From Micrasema longulum (lineage: Eukaryota; Arthropoda; Insecta; Trichoptera; Brachycentridae): 64,000 bases of DNA. The position numbers were made by a program, and so were the translations under genes. The stretch covers positions 21,933-85,932 of the forward strand of contig JAGVSM010000201.1 of the NCBI GenBank assembly GCA_022494885.1. Direction: 5' to 3'. The notes under the pieces were generated by a model. It ran no database searches. It was not told the origin of the DNA and worked only from the letters and a program-made list of their open reading frames with translations. Numbering within the stretch: the stretch's first letter is position 1; every line of letters begins with the position of its first letter. Below are positions 10,391-20,872 of this stretch, piece by piece.

Positions 10391-12560
10391 CGAAAAAGTC
10401 ATTTATAAAATTGTATAATTCATTAGCGTACCGGTGCATCTTTGTTTAAGTCTGTCTTTTATAAGTTGTCTCAAAATAAAGCACTATTTCTTAGTGAATC
10501 AAATAAAAACACAAGTATTAAAAAATGTTTTTCTTACCGAGTATGACAGTTTACTAAACAAAACATAAATTACGTTTTAAGAATCATTGTTTCATCGATT
10601 TTTAAATCACATTAATATTAACGAACCGACATAAGTTATATATTTTATAATTCTTAGCATATATTTACTCTTAATATTTTACACTATAAATGTTTTAATC
10701 ACAACTCAAACATAATTTGTAAAGTTAAAATGGATACTGAAGAATAACTTATAATTCAACTGTCATCGGTCTGCACAAAAACATTTTATAAATCATGTTT
10801 ATTTTATTTTTGTTTGGCGAATCTTTGTTTTTTCAAACCCACTAAAGAATGTATACTGATACGCTTATGTTTTTGATTAAAATGTGAATTCATTATATTG
10901 TTTATTGATTAATTATTTATTTTACAACAAATTCACTTAAAAACAAATTTCACAAATCCACCAAAACTTATCAAGTACCTATTATTGTAACTTCTGTGTT
11001 AAGACATACAAAATATATTCGTTATCTCTTTCTCACACATAACAAATGCGTATTATGCCACCTCCTTTGGACCGTTTTAAGTCAAACAGATTTATTTTAA
11101 TGAATAATAGTCCTTATGAATAAGTGTTGAAAGACTCAATTGCATTAAAGCAAGTTGCAAGATATTACTGTTATCAGAAGTGTAATTTTTCGAGCATGAT
11201 TCTAAAACGTTGGGTTTGTGACGTTTTTAAATTCATGTTTTATTTTTTAGCAAAGTTCCGTGTAATCCAGTAGTAATAATTTTGGCCAATAGAGGCACAA
11301 CTGGCTCGTTGTATAGAATAAAGGAATAGGATATAAATTTACTAACCCAAGAAATGCAATGTGTTATTTTTGTGATGTGTTTTTTTCTAATAATAATGTA
11401 ACACAAAACATTACTTTTGATGTCAAAAAAATATAATAAGCAGCAAATAATCGATTATAACCAGAATTCGCCCCTGATGAGACTCAAAGTTCACCCGGGA
11501 ATGAATGCTCACTTTCAGCTGACCTAAGAAAAGACAGTGCAGAAACGAAATCACATATTTCCTATATGCAAATAATTAATTATCAAAATATTCAATGCAC
11601 TATCAATGAACTGCGGACACGATCTGATACAAAATAACTGACAGCCAAGAAAGTAGTACGAAAAATCAAAATCCTGAAAAAATGAACCCTGGACAATATA
11701 TAAGTGAAAACATCCTAAGTTACAACGAAAAGTGACAATATTATTTACTTTCTACAGCCTCAGATAGTTCCAGCATGGAGTCACGTTAAGTGCTCAATGA
11801 CTCAACAAAAAATATCTCTCGGTTACTCTATTTATTCATTTTGTAATGATTTGGTAGTCAGATGGCAGAAAGAACCTTCTGTATTTTCAAATGTTTTAAT
11901 GTTTTGCCTAGTTTATAATAAACAATTATGAACTTTTAGGAATATATTTACATTTTTATATTTTTGTTAACCTTGTATTCATTTAATTTGTTGGATAATT
12001 TAAATTTCAAATTTCAAATACCCGAGCTTTTTTTTTTTTTTAAATAAGTGTTTTTACTGAAATATTTACTAAAACTGTTGAACTGACTTTCATGATCACA
12101 TATAGGCAACAGTGGTAAAACATTTAACATGTTCGAATTCATTTTTTGTTCTGCCTGGGTTTTCTAAAATACCCGCGTACTGCAAAGTCTTTACAAGTCC
12201 TTAGTCCAAAGTAGACTCGAGAGTGGCTCGATGGTTTGGGGGTCACATGAAGTACCTACTTTCTTCTGAAAGAGTGCGGGTTCCTTGGCTCTACCCGGCC
12301 GAATTTCTTCCGGGTATGCATGGCTACAACAGTTTAGAGACAATAAGGAATGCGTAATTGACAACATTTTTTTATCGACCGTTGCGCGATATAATCAACA
12401 ATGATAAGCATTGGTTTGTATGTTCCTGATAATTACTTAAGACAGCGCCAGCATAAATTGTTTCGTATTCCAATTCACAGGAACAACCTGATCAACGTTC
12501 ACCTGCTTCATTAACCTAGTAGTGTATTATCCTTTATCTTAGTACGTTATGTATCGTTGT
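10391..12560. other. AT-rich, no recognisable feature
   Basis: Over 2 kb without coding motifs or recognised repeats, apart from the stray ~46-bp-array unit near 12510-12550. Confidence 0.5.
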
Positions 12561-12738
12561 TTTATATATTTTTTTTTTTTTTTTTATTTATTAATAAAAC
12601 ATATAAGACATGAATATCATGATATTATATTCCCAGGAGTTGTACGAGAAAACTCATTTGGGACGGTACATAAAAAAAATAGTACATTTCTTGTAACAAT
12701 ACATAGTATACATTTAAACAATAAAAATTTTAACAAAT

Positions 12739-12969
12739 TTTAACAATCTATGAACTTAATATTAAAAAAGGAAAGAAAACATTTAAACAATCTGTGAACT
12801 TAATATTAAAGAAGAAAATAAAAACATTCAAACAATCTGTGAACTTAATATTAAAAAAGAAAAGAAAACATTTAAACATTCTGTGAAATTAATATTAAAA
12901 AAGAAAATAAAAACATTTAAACATTCTGTGAACTTAATATTAAAAAAAGAAAAGAAAAACATTTAAACC
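12739..12969 (-). repeat. 45-bp tandem repeat in LINE 3' UTR
   Basis: Four full units (12781-12825, 12826-12869, 12870-12914, 12915-12960) plus partial units at both ends. Each reads ATTTAAACAATCTGTGAACT, TAATATTAAA, then an A/G-rich run. It lies between the RT stop and the A-tail. Tandem repeats in the 3' UTR are known from several LINE lineages. Confidence 0.85.
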
Positions 12970-13005
12970 TAAAACACAATATATAGACTATTCACAGAAA
13001 CTGAG

Positions 13006-14397
13006 CTAAAAACTATCACTTTCAAAAAGATTCAAGAAATAGGTCTTCATTTCTGGTCTTTGAGATTTACCACTCGACATTTCATTTTTAAGGTCATCAG
13101 GCAGTTTATTAAATTGTATACGACCAATGTATTCCAGAGACCTTTTGCCGAACTTCGTGGAACAAAATTTAGAAATGTGAAGATTTTTTGCATGTCGTGT
13201 ATTATAGTTGTGAATTTCATGATTAAATGTAAGTTTCAAATTTGTGTGAGCAGAAAAGTTTATGATGTTTGAAATAGTGTTAGTGATGTCATACAGTGCC
13301 ATTACCTTGAAAGGAAGTATTTTTGTGTTACGATAAATATCCTTGACATGGGAATCCCATTTCAAACCAAGAATGCTTCTCAGAGCTCGGTTTTGAAGTA
13401 CTTGAATCTCAGAAATCTGGTTTTTGTTAGCGAAACCCCAAATACAGCATAAATAGGATAGGTGAGAATGTATCATAGCGTAAAAGACGGCAAACAAAAC
13501 AGAGTGAGGAAGCAGACCACGAAGTCTATGCAAAACGCCAGTTACGGGTACTATTTTGATTTAACATGTTCATATTGGTATTTCCATGAAAGTTGAGAGT
13601 CAACATATAGTCCTAAGTATTTAGTAACATTGGTCTTTTCAATATAGCCAGTTCCTAGAGAAATATTAATTTTCAAATCCTGTTTGTTCCCAAAAATCAT
13701 ATATGATGTTTTTTTCATATTCAAACTTAATTTTTTTAATCGCATCCAGTCGGCAAGACTATCGAAATCTGTCTTCATTATTTTTTCTAGTTCTTTTAGG
13801 TTACTATTATGATAAAAAATGACAGTATCATCGGCATACAATTGAAGAGTCCCCTTTAACCCCCACTTAGTGATATCATTAATATAAATAAGGAACAAGA
13901 GTGGACCAAGGATTGACCCCTGCGGAACTCCACAAGTTATCCTACCTAGATCACTAGATTCTTTTCCGATTTGAACCGCACAGTATCTGTCAGTGAGATA
14001 GCTTCGAAATATTTTCAAAGGTATGCCAACTATGCCTAAGTGTTTCAACTTATCCAATAGAATCTCATGGTCCACAGTGTCGAAAGCTTTTTTTAAGTCT
14101 ATAAATATAGCTGCAGCAAATTCACCAACATCTATTTTTTTGTAGATTTAAGACAAAGTCATAAGCAGCACATTTAGTATTTGAAAACTTTCGAAATCCA
14201 TACTGTTGGGACGTAAGAATTTTATTGTCGGTCAAGAATTTAGTGAGCCTATCTTTTAAAATTAGTTCAAATATTTTAGAAAATACTGGGAGTATCGAGA
14301 TAGGCCGGTAATTAGAAACGTCTTTTTTGCAGTCATCTTTATGAATTGGAATTATTTTAGCTATCTTCAGTTGGTCCGGAAACATACCACACGACAA
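13006..14397 (-). pseudogene. LINE reverse transcriptase, two frameshifts
   Basis: Minus-strand pieces in order: 14397-14122 with YRPISILPVFSKIFE and QYGFRK; 14075-13551 with the motif-A end (FIDLKKAFDTVDH just upstream), GVPQGSILGPLLFLIYIND, and the catalytic YADD at 13827-13838; then 13533-13006 with HSHLSYLCCIWG, LQNRALRSI and a HNYNTRHA / NKLPDDLK tail. Together these are RT fingers, palm, thumb and C-terminus. Frame is lost at an A-run near 14136-14142 and again near 13553-13560. Otherwise stop-free, so fairly young. Confidence 0.85.
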
Positions 14398-14405
14398 TAT
14401 ACAGG

Positions 14406-15525
14406 ATCAACCTGCAGATGGCTATATGTCTGTTAGAAGGGCTACCGCTATGCTGAAAAACATCGCTCTGAATGTTGAACGTTGAAAGGATTTTGGAGGA
14501 GGATTCTTCTACTACTTTGACAAGAGTTTCTTTCATGTATTTTTATATTTTTATAATAGACGCGTCTTGAATTTAATCTTGTTAATTATTAAAATTATTA
14601 TTTATAAATTTATGAATTGAATTGAACAAACTTGAAATTGAATAAATTGCAGATCGTCCTTTTTCCCATCTGACTACTGAAATACATTTGAAGCACAACA
14701 TTGTTCTCTACTGTCAACCTCTAACTGGGTAGGAGCTCCCATGCATAAAATCCTAAAAAATTAAAATGCTTTTGAAATGCTGCAGACTGAACCAGCTTTT
14801 CGTCAAATCATTTATTTTTTACAATAAACAATCATCAGCTTGTAAGATGTATTTATAACGTATATTTGACTATTGAAACAAAATCACACTCCATCAATTG
14901 CATTAACTGAAATGGTATGTTATTTAAATGTACCTATCGCATTTAAATTTATTATGTCCTATAACCAAAATAAACTGCTGTTATTTCACTGATCAACACG
15001 TAAATACTACAAGTCAAACAAGACGACAAGAAAAATGTAGCTTCATTTAAATCACCTTAAAATCGATTGTGCGTTTTAAGTTAAGCCTTTTAACTCTAAG
15101 CCTGATGGTGTTATTAACAAAATAAGCCATGGTAGTATTGTAAAATATTAATTAAACGAAACTGCCCTATACCCTTATTTAGTACAAAGAAAATATATTA
15201 AAGGGTTTGTTAATTTGTACTTCCGTGTTGCGGAATAAATAGGCCTTTGTTTTAGGGTTGGGTTACCTGTTACTAGGAACAATTAATTTTATTATTCATC
15301 ATAAAATATTAATGATTATATTATGCACGTTTATTTTGCTTGAATTGAGGGGCAGGAGAGCGAATAACGTAATGATAATATGGATTTTAATTTACTTAAT
15401 AAAATTTGTAGACCGTTATGGAAAATATCGGGTAACAATCTGCGTACTTGTATGTAAAGGCAGTGGGGCCAGTGTATAAATAACAGAGCGTTTTATCCTC
15501 TTTTCATCATCATCTATGTACAGTG
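14406..15525. other. No recognisable feature
   Basis: AT-rich. The 73-codon frame at 15258-15479 is hydrophobic but has no recognisable motif. Confidence 0.45.
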
Positions 15526-15640
15526 CAGTACGGTGCACCGTAAAGAAGTTGGTTGGTCCACCAACTGGGAAACTGGCGTCGCGGGTTCGATTCCTGCCTG
15601 TGAAAATAAAAAAGTTTTCTTTTAAAACTGATGAACCGCC
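15526..15640 (+). mobile_element. tRNA-derived SINE, family S4, copy 1
   Basis: Carries AACTGGGAAACTGGCGTCGC followed by the B box GGGTTCGATTCC. The same head is found on the minus strand at 28795-28865 (AACTGTGAAACTGGCGTCGC). Two copies with the same head define the family. Confidence 0.65.
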
Positions 15641-16319
15641 ACTTGATTAAAGTCCACCTATCCTACCCATCTTGTGATTTCCCAACTTTCAATGTTTGTT
15701 TATTCTCCTTGTCTCTGTGGCCATGAGTTGTTACGTCTGCTATGAAAACAATGTCCATATCCATGGCAACCAACATCAACAATAACGTTTTTTTTCCTCT
15801 CTTGATAATTTGATTGTCAACAACCGCATGCATCATAATTTCATCGGCCCGCATCCACACACTTTTGCATATTCTGACCGCTGCGCCGTCACATTCAACT
15901 ATATTTTCCCCGCATAACTATAGTGAAAGTGCTGTGTTTATAGAAAAAAGAAAACACTATCCAGAAGCCAGGACTTGGAGATTTTGCATCTAGATTCATG
16001 TCCTTGATTCCTTTTCTTGACTCTTTAAAGGTAGGATTTTTGTCCGCTGCATTTTGTTTAGCCGCATACTGTTCTTTTTCGCATCTACCATCATTGCGCA
16101 AAACGCACATTTTCTCATCCCACAATAATTAATCCAGATTAACAATTTATTTAAATAATACCCACGCAAATTATAATCACTACCCCAACTACAGTTATGT
16201 GTGTGAAAAAGAAACAGAATCCTGGACAGTGTTTTCGACTCAATAGATAAAATGTGTAATTCAAATTAAAATTATGAATTTACTTTCTAAAGTAAACAAT
16301 ACAATATTATCTCTCTTCA
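15641..16319. other. No recognisable feature
   Basis: Two minus-strand frames of 65 and 76 codons (15663-15860, 15895-16125) show no motif and are not supported as genes. Confidence 0.4.
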
Positions 16320-16530
16320 ATCCGTGCCTCATGTCTGAGGATGGTGATTACGCCTGACTCCAGACATGGTTCGTCTGTGGACAGTCTCCCTCCATCTGGA
16401 ACGGTCTTGTGCTCTTCTATAGGCATTCGTCAGTGATGATTCTGATCCGTCAGTGATGATCTGTACCGCTCCATCTTGTCAGTTGACGTCCACGCGACCT
16501 TGTCCCTTCGACACTTCCCAGGAGAAAAGG
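16320..16530 (-). mobile_element. LINE C-terminal remnant
   Basis: The minus strand reads a W(T/R)..DKMERYRSSLTD-like piece, then AYRRAQDRSRWRETVH, then HHPQT-stop. This matches the AQDR..WR..V region at the extreme C-terminus of several arthropod LINEs. A short duplicated phrase CGTCAGTGATGAT (16427 and 16448) suggests local slippage. Confidence 0.5.
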
Positions 16531-16930
16531 GTAGAGTTAAGGGGTACAGATCTGGGTTGACCTACCTTCTCGTGGTGTACCCTGGGCAACGTCAGTGATG
16601 TTCGATATGCAGAGATAACAAGAGGTTATCGAGGAAGCATTGACTATGGAGACGGCTAAGTGGTCAACAACACCGAGTCCCGGGCGGCGGTTGTTAAATA
16701 TCCCGTGGGCCGAAGGAGGGCCTGGAAAATTAAATAACTCCAAAAGATCCTAGGGTAATATGGCAGCAGGTATTACTCTTAACTTACTCTAGACACGTGT
16801 GGATAGGGTACTGAGGTGTAGAAGGCAACGGGAAACCACTGCACTATCCCTCCCAAGACAATTACAAATGACTACAAGCACAAATGGAAAAATCACGTCT
16901 TGCGACCCGTTTGACTGCAATATTAAAACT
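16531..16930 (+). repeat. GC-richer segment, probable LINE fragment
   Basis: Distinctly less AT-rich than its flanks. It contains GAAGGCAACGGGAAACCACT and CACTATCCCTCCCAAGACA, phrases of the type found in LINE 5' or inter-ORF regions. No ORF is intact. Assigned by resemblance only. Confidence 0.3.
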
Positions 16931-17315
16931 TATATTTATTTTGTTGATTTGGTGGTCACGCATTCAAAAAAAAAAAATCGAAAAAATATTCTTTAACCTT
17001 CTAAAGGGAGCATGAAGATATCACAAGACGCCTATGGACGACCCTATCGCAATCTAGCAGTTTTGTCTCCTCCTATGCCCCCGTGTTCTTTAGTTCCGCT
17101 GAATAAAGCCGAAAAAGGGTCATCGACGGCTTCTAGGACGGCAAGAGCAAGTGAACGTAAAAAAGAGACAACTAGGATTTCAATCTCAGAAGAAGCTCTC
17201 CTGAGACATCCCCAGCACGTGTCCAAGCCAAGTCCACCGCCGCATCCTCATAACGCTCGTTACAGAAGGCTGCTGCGTGCGTTTTCTGTTGATTATTGTA
17301 ATAAATATTACTAAA
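16931..17315. other. No recognisable feature
   Basis: A 100-codon + frame at 17012-17314 is Ser/Pro/Arg-rich, but an antisense frame of similar quality covers it. Not called. Confidence 0.35.
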
Positions 17316-17436
17316 TAACCACTTACCGATTTTTTAGTATCTAATTTAGTAGTTGAACGTTAAATTTGTGAGAGTTCTGACAAAGAGACGGGTACGTATC
17401 GAAACCGGTAGGCACAAAAAAGTTGGCAAGTGGTTA
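17316..17436 (+). mobile_element. Fold-back element, family H, short copy
   Basis: Starts TAACCACTTACCGA and ends GGCAAGTGGTTA, the same termini as the 328-bp element at 34845-35172. It contains CTGACAAAGAGACGGGTACG, then TATCGAAACCGGTAGGC, the hammerhead-like core discussed for that element. One core base is changed (CTGACAA) and the flanking stem is lost. It seems to be an internally deleted copy. Confidence 0.7.
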
Positions 17437-17884
17437 TGTAATTTACTAACGTAAAGTACTAAAATTATAATTATGAGCGTAATATACACCTTTTTAGAAA
17501 TTGCACACCACTTGTAAATCTTTTGCATCCGGGAATTAAATATCCAAAGTATAAAGCCTGAAATTGTATACCGTTGGAAAACGTAAAGTGGGAACGCTCA
17601 GGTGGGTAGGAATTTGCGAGGCTTAACTTGAGAAATACCATTCTTCATCCCTTAAATGGAGTCGATAGACTTTATTTAATTAATAATCCAGAAGCCATCC
17701 GATACCCTACTCCATCAGATAAAATAAAGAGGTGACTATCGCTTACTCGGCAAAACTTTATAAGTATTCAATTAATTTTCCTACAACGCTCTTATTAATT
17801 TGTTTCTACTTTTGCAATATTTAAAAAAAAAAAAGTTAATCCTCATACGTTTTTGAGAATTAAAAAGAAAATTATACATTTGTT
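17437..17884. other. No recognisable feature
   Basis: AT-rich with no identified repeat. Confidence 0.4.
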
Positions 17885-18069
17885 TTTTTCAAAGAAATAT
17901 TAGCGTTTTTATGATTTACCCAAATATTTAATTTTGAGAGACATTTTCAACCAGTTGTAAATAAATTACTATTCGTTAATGGTAATTAAGTTACAGCAGA
18001 GTTGGATTTGAACCACGGGCCTTTGGTCCGTGAGTCCGAGACACTTGCCACAGGACCACAACCCGATTT
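17885..18069 (-). mobile_element. tRNA-derived SINE, family S1, copy 2
   Basis: Reverse complement of copy 1 at 1003-1187. Shared blocks are TAAATCGGGTTGTGGTCCTG, GGACTCACGGACCAAAGG and CTCAAAATTAAATATTTGGG. The B box is slightly eroded (GGTTCAAATCC). Confidence 0.8.
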
Positions 18070-18129
18070 AACGTTTTAGTGAAACTATCATAATATTGGT
18101 CCATCACTGCTTTAATAAATTACTTATGT

Positions 18130-18255
18130 GCATTATATTTGTCCATCATCGCCGTGTCCTTATCAGCACCCTAAATTGTACATAAATAATGGTACATTGA
18201 ACATGTTACATGAAAGTAAGGTGATCAGTCTTACTCTGCGGTTATCCGTCTAGGC
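18130..18255 (-). mobile_element. S5 SINE tail, degraded
   Basis: TGATCAGTCTTAC and TTACATGAAAGTAAG match the 3' block TGATCAGTCTTACGGTTCAG / TTACATGAAGGTAAG of the S5 copy at 46.5 kb. The head is not preserved. Confidence 0.4.
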
Positions 18256-18379
18256 ACAGTAATCGTTATTATTCTGTATTTTTTATATTTACGAGTGTGT
18301 CATAACATCAATCTTTCGTACACATGTATATATATGTGTATGAAATTATAGATTCACTGAATGAATTCAATATTGTTAA

Positions 18380-18620
18380 CTTTACATGGGAATGCCCAAA
18401 ACTATTAGCACTCATTAACTTCAAGGTACCTGAGCAAAGGACTCGTCAAGTACCTCCGTTTAGTTGCAACAGTTCGCGAATAGTTTACTCATATAACGCC
18501 ATTCTCAATCGACTCCGTGTACTCGGCAATAACTATTCCGACGCTGCTGATATTTTCAACATAAATTTAAGTTTAAATAAATGAACTCTTTTTAATATTT
18601 TCAAAGACGGCGAACGGTAG
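18380..18620 (+). mobile_element. LINE C-terminal remnant
   Basis: The frame 18324-18584 includes CPKLLALINFKVPEQRTR, then the NSSRIVYSYNAILNRLRV and NNYSDAADIFN pieces. This is the C-terminal order seen in the LINEs at 6.6 and 26.4 kb. Just past an early stop the frame would continue TLFN.FKDGER, the same ending as the scrap at 36935-37053. RT is missing. Confidence 0.65.
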
Positions 18621-18879
18621 ATTGTATGGGTACTATTATGTACCATATTTACGTACTAAACTTTTCAACTATTTTACTTGTTATTATTATTACTAAATTT
18701 TTTTTGAGATTTGAAAGAATTTTATTGCTCTTCGTATTTATAAACTTTTTTTAAAAACTCTTAAAAATAAAAAAAAACATTTATCCTTAAAAATTTTAAT
18801 GTTATATACATACATCGTCTAAATGTTTAAAATATTTTTTTTATAATATCTATATCTATGCATGTTCTGCCCTGTCAAT

Positions 18880-19115
18880 GGCTGGTTTAAGTAGTCACTT
18901 TACACAATGTGTAACATTCACCATTTTGCCCATATTTGAACATCTATATTCCTTCAATTCTTTCATCTGTTGATGTTTGTGAAGTTATCTATACTACCTT
19001 CTCTTAAATGTTCTTCACCTCTTTTGTAATATGTTAATAAAAACAGATTCCCAATGAGTTGAATCCAGTCCTTGTGTACAAAGATTTGGACAAACTCAAA
19101 GTATTGTCGATATTT
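18880..19115. repeat. R-family repeats, + unit joined to - unit
   Basis: The first part (to about 18985) reads forward, with TCAATGGCTGGTTTAAGTAG and CTGTTGATGTTTGTGAAGTT. It then switches to reverse orientation with CTTCTCTTAAATGTTCTTCA, TAATATGTTAATAAAAAC and GAATCCAGTCCTTGTGTACA. The switch point is at about 18986. Confidence 0.75.
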
Positions 19116-19623
19116 TTCAGTCTTTGGAAAAGATAGGATAAATCTGAGTTTATCTGTTAGTTAAGCTATATTTTTTCCCATTTTAGCCAATAATTTATGT
19201 ATATACCCAAAAACAGCGCTCTGATACGTTCATCTATTTGATCGTGTACAATTACGTGTATATGGTACGTCTCTGCGGAAATTCTGATACTATGTTCATG
19301 TTTAGAAACTTACAACAGTTTTAGTAGCCAATATCGCTTTCATGAATGTGTCTATCGAACTATTTCCGAGTTTCTGGAAACTTCTGTCTGTTGCACTCAA
19401 TGCTCTTCAATTATGCACCAAGTCATAACAAGCGCAGCGGTGAAGTGAATACAAAATAATTTAACTCAATGGGCTCACATGACGACTCAAACAATAACAA
19501 TCCGTCAGGAATTTTGCATTACCGAGTACCATGTTATCGCTTAATGTTGACTAGACATGATTTTGCAATGTAAAACATCAAAAAACGAAATAATCATTCA
19601 CTTTTACAGGAGATTATATATGT
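19116..19623. other. No recognisable feature
   Basis: No motif or repeat identified. Confidence 0.4.
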
Positions 19624-19822
19624 ACTAGATATCCGGTCTCCTGACAGCCTTCATACTTTTGAATGTGGCACCGACTATTCTTAGCCACACTCTCATATCT
19701 TTTTGAAAGCTACCATTTTTCGTAACATATACTCCCAGGTATTTAAATCTCTCGACTCTTTTGATGACCTGGTTGGACAGAGTGAGGGGATTTTGGGCAT
19801 CAAAGCATGTAGTTTTACACAG
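19624..19822 (-). pseudogene. LINE reverse-transcriptase thumb fragment
   Basis: An uninterrupted minus-strand frame of about 65 codons, without its own ATG, reads NPLTLSNQVIKRVERFKYLG, then VYVTKNGSFQKDMRVWLRI. F.YLG..V..(D/N)GS followed by a basic helix is the RT thumb-connection motif of RTE-like LINEs. Both ends are lost. Confidence 0.65.
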
Positions 19823-19984
19823 TAACCAATTGCCGCCTATAAAACTTAGGTATTAGCATTCATAAGCATTTAGGGTGGCACAATCAGGTTAACGAAGTTA
19901 GTAATTTATTTGTTTGTCATGCAATGCTATTGATTTCATCAATACAAATAAAGATTATTTTTTGTCAGGTATTTTTGAGAAGAA

Positions 19985-20375
19985 AATATGAAAGTTTAGG
20001 CATTGACAGGGTTAATGATCTGTCATTAACTGGCTTAAGCGGCCACTTTACACACTGTGTACCATTCCCTATTCTGCATATGTTCAAACATTCACATTTT
20101 TTTCAACTCCTACTCCAATCTCAACTTTTAAACATACTCGAAATGTTGTAGGGTTAACTAACTGATTTAAAACTAACAAATGAAAAATGGTTTTCAGGCA
20201 ATGCCTAGTAGGCAAAATGGTTCAGCCGGATAAATATCACTCACGTGATAAAGGTTTCACCTCTTTTACTTCACAAAACTTAACAGATGGAAAAATTGTG
20301 GAAATTTGGATATTCGAACATAGGCAGAATGGTGAATGTTACACAGGTAAGAAGATCGGTTTGAGGCTTTAGGTG
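19985..20375. repeat. R-family repeats, + unit joined to - unit
   Basis: The forward part has AGGCATTGACAGGGTTAATG and GGCTTAAGCGGCCACTTTAC. From about 20165 the reverse part has TTCAGGCAATGCCTAGTAGG, GGTTTCACCTCTTTTACTTC and GCAGAATGGTGAATGTTACA. This is the same inverted arrangement as at 18880-19115, but more diverged. Confidence 0.65.
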
Positions 20376-20790
20376 CCAGCTTGGAACAATATTATTTTAC
20401 AATATTAGCCGCCTCCACCAAATATGCTATATAGGTCTTGTGACCTCTTTTTTGACCGGCAAGTTGCAAAAACAAATTAATTGTACGGTTGATTATTTTT
20501 TTTAGATATTAACTGTTTACAAAACGTTCGCTGTACTAAAAATTTACCTTTACAGCCTTCAATGCAAGTGTCTTAATTTTACCGATTTTTTTACTGCAAT
20601 AGAGTATTTTAGTTCATTATCTTGTTAGTAAACCCGGAGAACTAAATTCGATCAGTCGAAACAGAGCTGTTGCCACTTGCTACCCCTACCGGCAATTTTG
20701 CAGCATTTCCCATAAAGAGATTCTAATTTATACATCTATCATGTAAAGTCTTATTGCATTTTACCACCATTTAAACCTCCTTTTTTTACT
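20376..20790. other. No recognisable feature
   Basis: GGTGCCAGCTTGGAACA near 20370 recalls the S5 core but is too short to call. Confidence 0.35.
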
Positions 20791-20872
20791 CACCCTGCCA
20801 AGAATAGAACCCGAGACCTCAAGAATGGTAGGTAAATGCGCCAACCATTACACAACCGACTTAAAAGATTTT
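20791..20872 (-). mobile_element. tRNA-derived SINE head, S5-like
   Basis: The minus strand reads AAGTCGGTTGTGTAATGGTT, then CTTGAGGTCTCGGGTTCTAT. The second part is a B box with one change, in the same context (TTGAGGTC.CGGGTTC) as the S5 copies at 28.9 and 46.7 kb. Confidence 0.55.

Larger units (their letters stand above)
12565..14405 (-). mobile_element. 5'-truncated LINE, RT to poly(A)
   Basis: Read on the minus strand, the element starts inside the RT domain near 14405 and runs through the RT C-terminus to about 13006. It then has a 3' UTR with a 45-bp tandem repeat and ends in an A-tract (T run at about 12568-12587 on the + strand). The endonuclease and N-terminal RT are absent, which is the usual 5' truncation of a target-primed insertion. 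Motifs are of the jockey/CR1 kind. No clear target duplication was found. Confidence 0.85.

Noticed and set aside
17012..17314. 100-codon Ser/Pro/Arg-rich gene
   Set aside because: Low-complexity composition, an equally long antisense frame, and no motif or context.
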